A program made the position numbers and the translations under genes. This document shows positions 60,865 to 64,000 of a DNA stretch of 64,000 bases, piece after piece. Source of the stretch: Klebsormidium nitens (taxonomy: Eukaryota; Streptophyta; Klebsormidiophyceae; Klebsormidiales; Klebsormidiaceae). The stretch is taken from the NCBI GenBank assembly GCA_000708835.1, contig DF237110.1:62001-126000 (forward strand), in the 5' to 3' direction. Numbering within the stretch: the first letter of the stretch is position 1; every line of letters starts with the position of its first letter. The notes beneath the pieces are model-generated. The model saw only the letters and a list, made by a program, of their open reading frames with translations. It searched no databases and was not told where the DNA came from.

Positions 60865-61524
60865 GCTGTTATTGGGTGCGACGATAGCAATGCCCATTGT
60901 GATGCAAGGTTGTTTGTTTCTGACGGAGGAACGAACATGTAGATCAACAGCCACGTGAATTGAAAGCCTGTTATCAGGACTTGTGTTTGCGAACCCTCGT
61001 TGATGGACCAATATCACCCAGTTGCCCGTTGTGTGGACCCACCATGTGGTCGAACTACGAGGTGAGTGGTCGTACATACATGCGGCACTCGACAACAATC
61101 TAAAAACAACAGTCGAGTCGCATATGAGATGATCACGCTTGTATAGACGATGGTCAGCAAGTGATGTAATATTGGGCGTGTATGTGCACTTAGCGATGCA
61201 TGGCAATGATGCAACTTACACACATATCTTATTCTCCAAGCGTCTGACAACAATGCTATACCGGTTCCATTGTGTATATTCTTGCACATGGTAGGCCCCT
61301 GGACTACAACACGACGTACCCGGCGTCGGGCAGTGACGCTAGATTTTAGCATGCATGCTTGCGGTCATGCAGCTTTCACGAGCTAGCTAGACGCCAATCG
61401 GCTTGGCGCGGCTGCCCAGATTCTCTCAAGTGACTTCTGTCAACCATATTGGCATGTTGCGGCATGCTGAATCGCATGATCGATGCATGGCCGCGTCGCG
61501 ATCTGTCATATGTCATCAAATTCC

Positions 61525-62920
61525 CATAGCGTTGTTGAAGTAGCGTGCAACCCCGCCTCTAACTCCGCCCGGTTGCTTGATGGAAAAGTGATCGGGGAGT
61601 TTGGGCCGAGATTTGTTTCGAGGATAAGGCTAATCAAAAGTCGACACCTGTCCGGGGTCGAAACCTGGTGCCAACTAGAAGCATCAATGATTGGTACTTT
61701 CAAGAAGTATGATCTGCCCGGTTGATGTGTATATTTTTAACCGGGTAGCCCGGTCGCGCGCTATGCAGCACACTACCGGCAGATTTTAGGTTGTAGGCTA
61801 GTCTGCGGTAAGGTATAGTGTCTACGATCCCGGGCCTCGGCAGAGTTGACCCCCGTACCCGGTGGATGGGAAAATGGAGTTAGAAGTTGAACCTATTGAG
61901 GTCTGTCTACCCAAGAACCACAGACCGGACCAGATCTACCTACTGTGAGTGACGTCATCTATAGGTCTACCGTCCGCGTAAAGGTGTGTACCAGTAGACT
62001 TAGGGGCTATTCGCATGCCACCGCTATCGCTACATTATCGCTACATTCTGGCGGAAAACCGAGAAAATTACCATCGCATGCACCCTTTTCCGCTTAAACC
62101 AAAACTTTCGCACGCACGGAATCCCGCTACATTGTAGCGATTCCGCTACATTGTATAACCGGCCATATACATTCTACAGATTGTAGCGGGTTCCGCTAAA
62201 AGCCGCCGTGGCACATCGAACGGCCACGATTCAATAAAGTTTGTACCCCTCCCTCGCCTGCCAGCCTCCCAGGCTTCTCCGAGTCTGTTTCCAGCGGGGC
62301 TGGTCCACCCGGTGTCCGGGACCGGCCGGCCGGCCGTGCACGTGGAGCTCCGGAATCCCGGAGGTTTGCGGTAATGTCCAATTCGCGGAAAGGCATGCGG
62401 CCGCTATTCCGTTACCCGGGCTCGGATGAAGAGCCACGTGGTTCCGCTAAAGCCCCGTTAAAATTTTAGCGGAACGGTGGCATGCGAATAGCCCCTACAC
62501 TACTACACTACTACACAAGTAGGCCTATAGGTAGTAAGCTTCCAAGGCTACATTAGTAGTAGCCAGTGTGCAGTGTTCAATTTTTTACCAACGGTTCTAT
62601 ACCGCAGACCGCGCGGTACGGCCGGCGGCCCAAATAGTAGTACCGGGTACCCATCATACGGGTACCATGTCAGAACTGTCAGAACTGGCCCCTTTAACTT
62701 GATTTTGGAGCCAGACTGTGTCAGATTTCGGTCCAAACTGGGAGCGATTGACACTATCAAACTTCTCAAATTGGCTGAGAGCTGCGACCGCCGTCGATGC
62801 GAATATCTACGGCGAAAATAGCCTTATCCCAATAATCGAATCCGAAACCGAATTTGTTGTGGTGGCTTCTACGGCCTCCGAGTTAGAGGCGGGGTCGCGG
62901 GCTTCTTCAACAACGCTATG
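61525..62920. mobile_element. 1.4-kb inverted-repeat element, likely a decayed DNA transposon
   Basis: The ends are inverted copies of a segment of about 43 bp: CATAGCGTTGTTGAAG at 61525 and its complement ending at 62920. Similarity continues through CCCGCCTCTAACTC. Flanking trinucleotides are TCC on both sides, a possible 3-bp target duplication. Further inner matches exist (GGATAAGGCTA; GTCTGCGGTA...TATAG), so the whole unit may fold back. No transposase frame survives. It encloses a second, nested element at 62003-62495. Confidence 0.55.
62003..62495. mobile_element. 493-bp MITE with 21-bp terminal inverted repeats, nested
   Basis: The left end starts GGGGCTATTCGCATGCCACC, and the right end is its exact inverted complement over 21 bp (62475-62495). 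TA flanks both ends (62001-62002 and 62496-62497). Just inside the ends are many copies of GCTACATT and TAGCGGAA motifs in both orientations. No coding capacity. The TA duplication would suit Tc1/mariner-like or a related superfamily, though the left flank also reads TTA. Confidence 0.85.
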
Positions 62921-64000
62921 TCCGTGTTGTCTAGCTAGCGCCGCCCTGGCATGCAGTGCACAGTACTGCATGCCTTATATACAGCACGCATACAGTCCGA
63001 CTTGTGGAGGTACAGCCGGGTCGAGGTGTAGCCCCCTCATTGGCCGAGCGGGCCGGCCGCGTCTAGAGGCATTGCATGACATTATTGCCTTCTTAACCAT
63101 TAAACTGTTTTGAGTCATTCGAAGGATTTGTATAAGCCGTGGGCAAAGGGTCGACCTGATATCTTGAGCGGTGGCCAAAGCTTCACGTTTGCAACCATGT
63201 GCACGCAGGCTTCGCCATCACGCGTCTGTCGCATGAGGTAAAGTGTCTTGTGGAATCATGCATGTCTTGAAAATTGCGGAGTGATTACGAGATTTGAACT
63301 CATCTTTCCGGAGGGGCAGCTATCCGCGTGGCACGTTCTATGAATTGACACAATTCTTGTTGGCAGCTTCTTGTACAGAACGGGTCAGAGTTTGTCACCC
63401 CATCGCCGCTGAAGTTACTTCCAGCAGCACCAATATTATTGCTTCTTGTGTTTTCTTAAATGGAGCAGACGAGCAGCGTGACGGCTTGAAAACAGACGGC
63501 CTTTCCCTTGCTTTGCCAAGTCTCTGCAACCAACAAGAGCACGGAAATCAGCTGATAAAAATGCAATGAATGCCTTTTTGGCAATAGCCCCCGCAAGAAG
63601 CTAAGGCTGAAAGAAACAGATTGACGCTTCCCTACGCTTGCTCAAAGATACGTCTTTCCATCCTCTTCTATATATACTTTCATTCGCTCGACCTTTTGAG
63701 GTTTGGGTTTTCGTGAGCAACTTCTGGACTGAAACACAGCGCTGGCGGTTGATTACCGCCACGATTGACTCCCACCGACCATTGAGGCTGAATGATCGGT
63801 GATAGTAGAAACGCAAAGCAAACCTCGTAGCTCCTCCCATGCTGGTCTCTTCTTCTTCCTTTTCTTTTTTTTCTTTTTTTTTTTTTTGAAGGCACAACTG
63901 ACAACCTTATGCAGAAGTTTTGACACTGACAATGCTCGTGGATTCTTGCTAGCTCGAAAGAACCCTCAATAGAAGGCCAGTCGCTAACAACATTTTTGCA

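Larger units (their letters stand above)
60865..64000. other. Repeat-bearing region without recognised genes
   Basis: This contains the HRD1 3' end and the inverted-repeat elements listed separately, plus a TC/T-rich tract at 63846-63889. A CGAGTTCAAATCTCG T-arm-like sequence lies on the minus strand at about 63285-63300, with an ACTCCGC-type stem after it but no complete tRNA. No protein family was seen. Confidence 0.4.

Noticed and set aside
59920-61206. 428-codon open frame antisense to the 3' half of HRD1
   Set aside because: It runs opposite to three well-supported HRD1 exons and their introns, has no family motif and mixes strongly different compositions; best explained as chance in GC-rich sequence.
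63240-63340. tRNA gene on the minus strand
   Set aside because: A good T-arm (CGAGTTCAAATCTCG) and part of an acceptor stem exist, but D-arm and anticodon arm cannot be placed in the short space; at most a tRNA-derived relic.

Overview
This is a eukaryotic nuclear window. Its genes are split by many short-to-medium introns with GT-AG (and a few GC-AG) borders. The gene set points to a streptophyte green alga or another early plant lineage: two early light-induced proteins, a plant-type cytochrome P450 of the CYP72-clan style, and a NAP1 subunit of the SCAR/WAVE complex. A filamentous charophyte such as Klebsormidium is my best guess, and that is inference only. Exon models were built by hand from reading frame, splice-site sequence, intron phase and remembered family motifs. 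Phases close without stops in all complete models except one NAP1 exon, which stays uncertain.

Layout. 176-1197 (-): 5' part of an alpha/beta hydrolase that runs off the left edge. 2463-3651 (+): protein with tandem CxxC...CxxC zinc-binding repeats and an apparent frameshift. 6520-8644 (-) and 9763-11748 (+): two paralogous ELIPs, head to head around a possible shared promoter. 12916-19740 (-): cytochrome P450, 8 exons. 21401-38663 (+): NAP1/NCKAP1, about 23 exons. 39582-47627 (-): SNM1-type DNA cross-link repair nuclease with a very long acidic C-terminal tail ending in a PCNA-binding motif. 48840-53650 (-): ALG10 glucosyltransferase, preceded on the same strand by a 61-codon ORF. 56167-60864 (+): HRD1 ERAD ubiquitin ligase. 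The right end (60865-64000) has no recognised gene but holds inverted-repeat elements.

The most unusual signal is structural. At seven exon/intron junctions in three unrelated genes (P450, NAP1, HRD1) a segment that spans the splice junction (intron end plus exon edge) occurs in tandem, with two to six copies. All extra copies lie on the intron side, and most have decayed with stops or frameshifts. Where the acceptor was copied the copies lie upstream of the exon; where the donor was copied they lie downstream. A duplication of this kind leaves the mRNA unchanged if the original outer splice site is still used, so it may be a neutral way for introns to grow, or a source of decoy and poison exons.

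Genes with related work: ALG10 finishes the N-glycan precursor in the ER, and its head-to-head neighbour HRD1 removes misfolded ER glycoproteins. The ELIP pair is a photoprotection unit. NAP1 and the SNM1 gene are convergent and unrelated in function.
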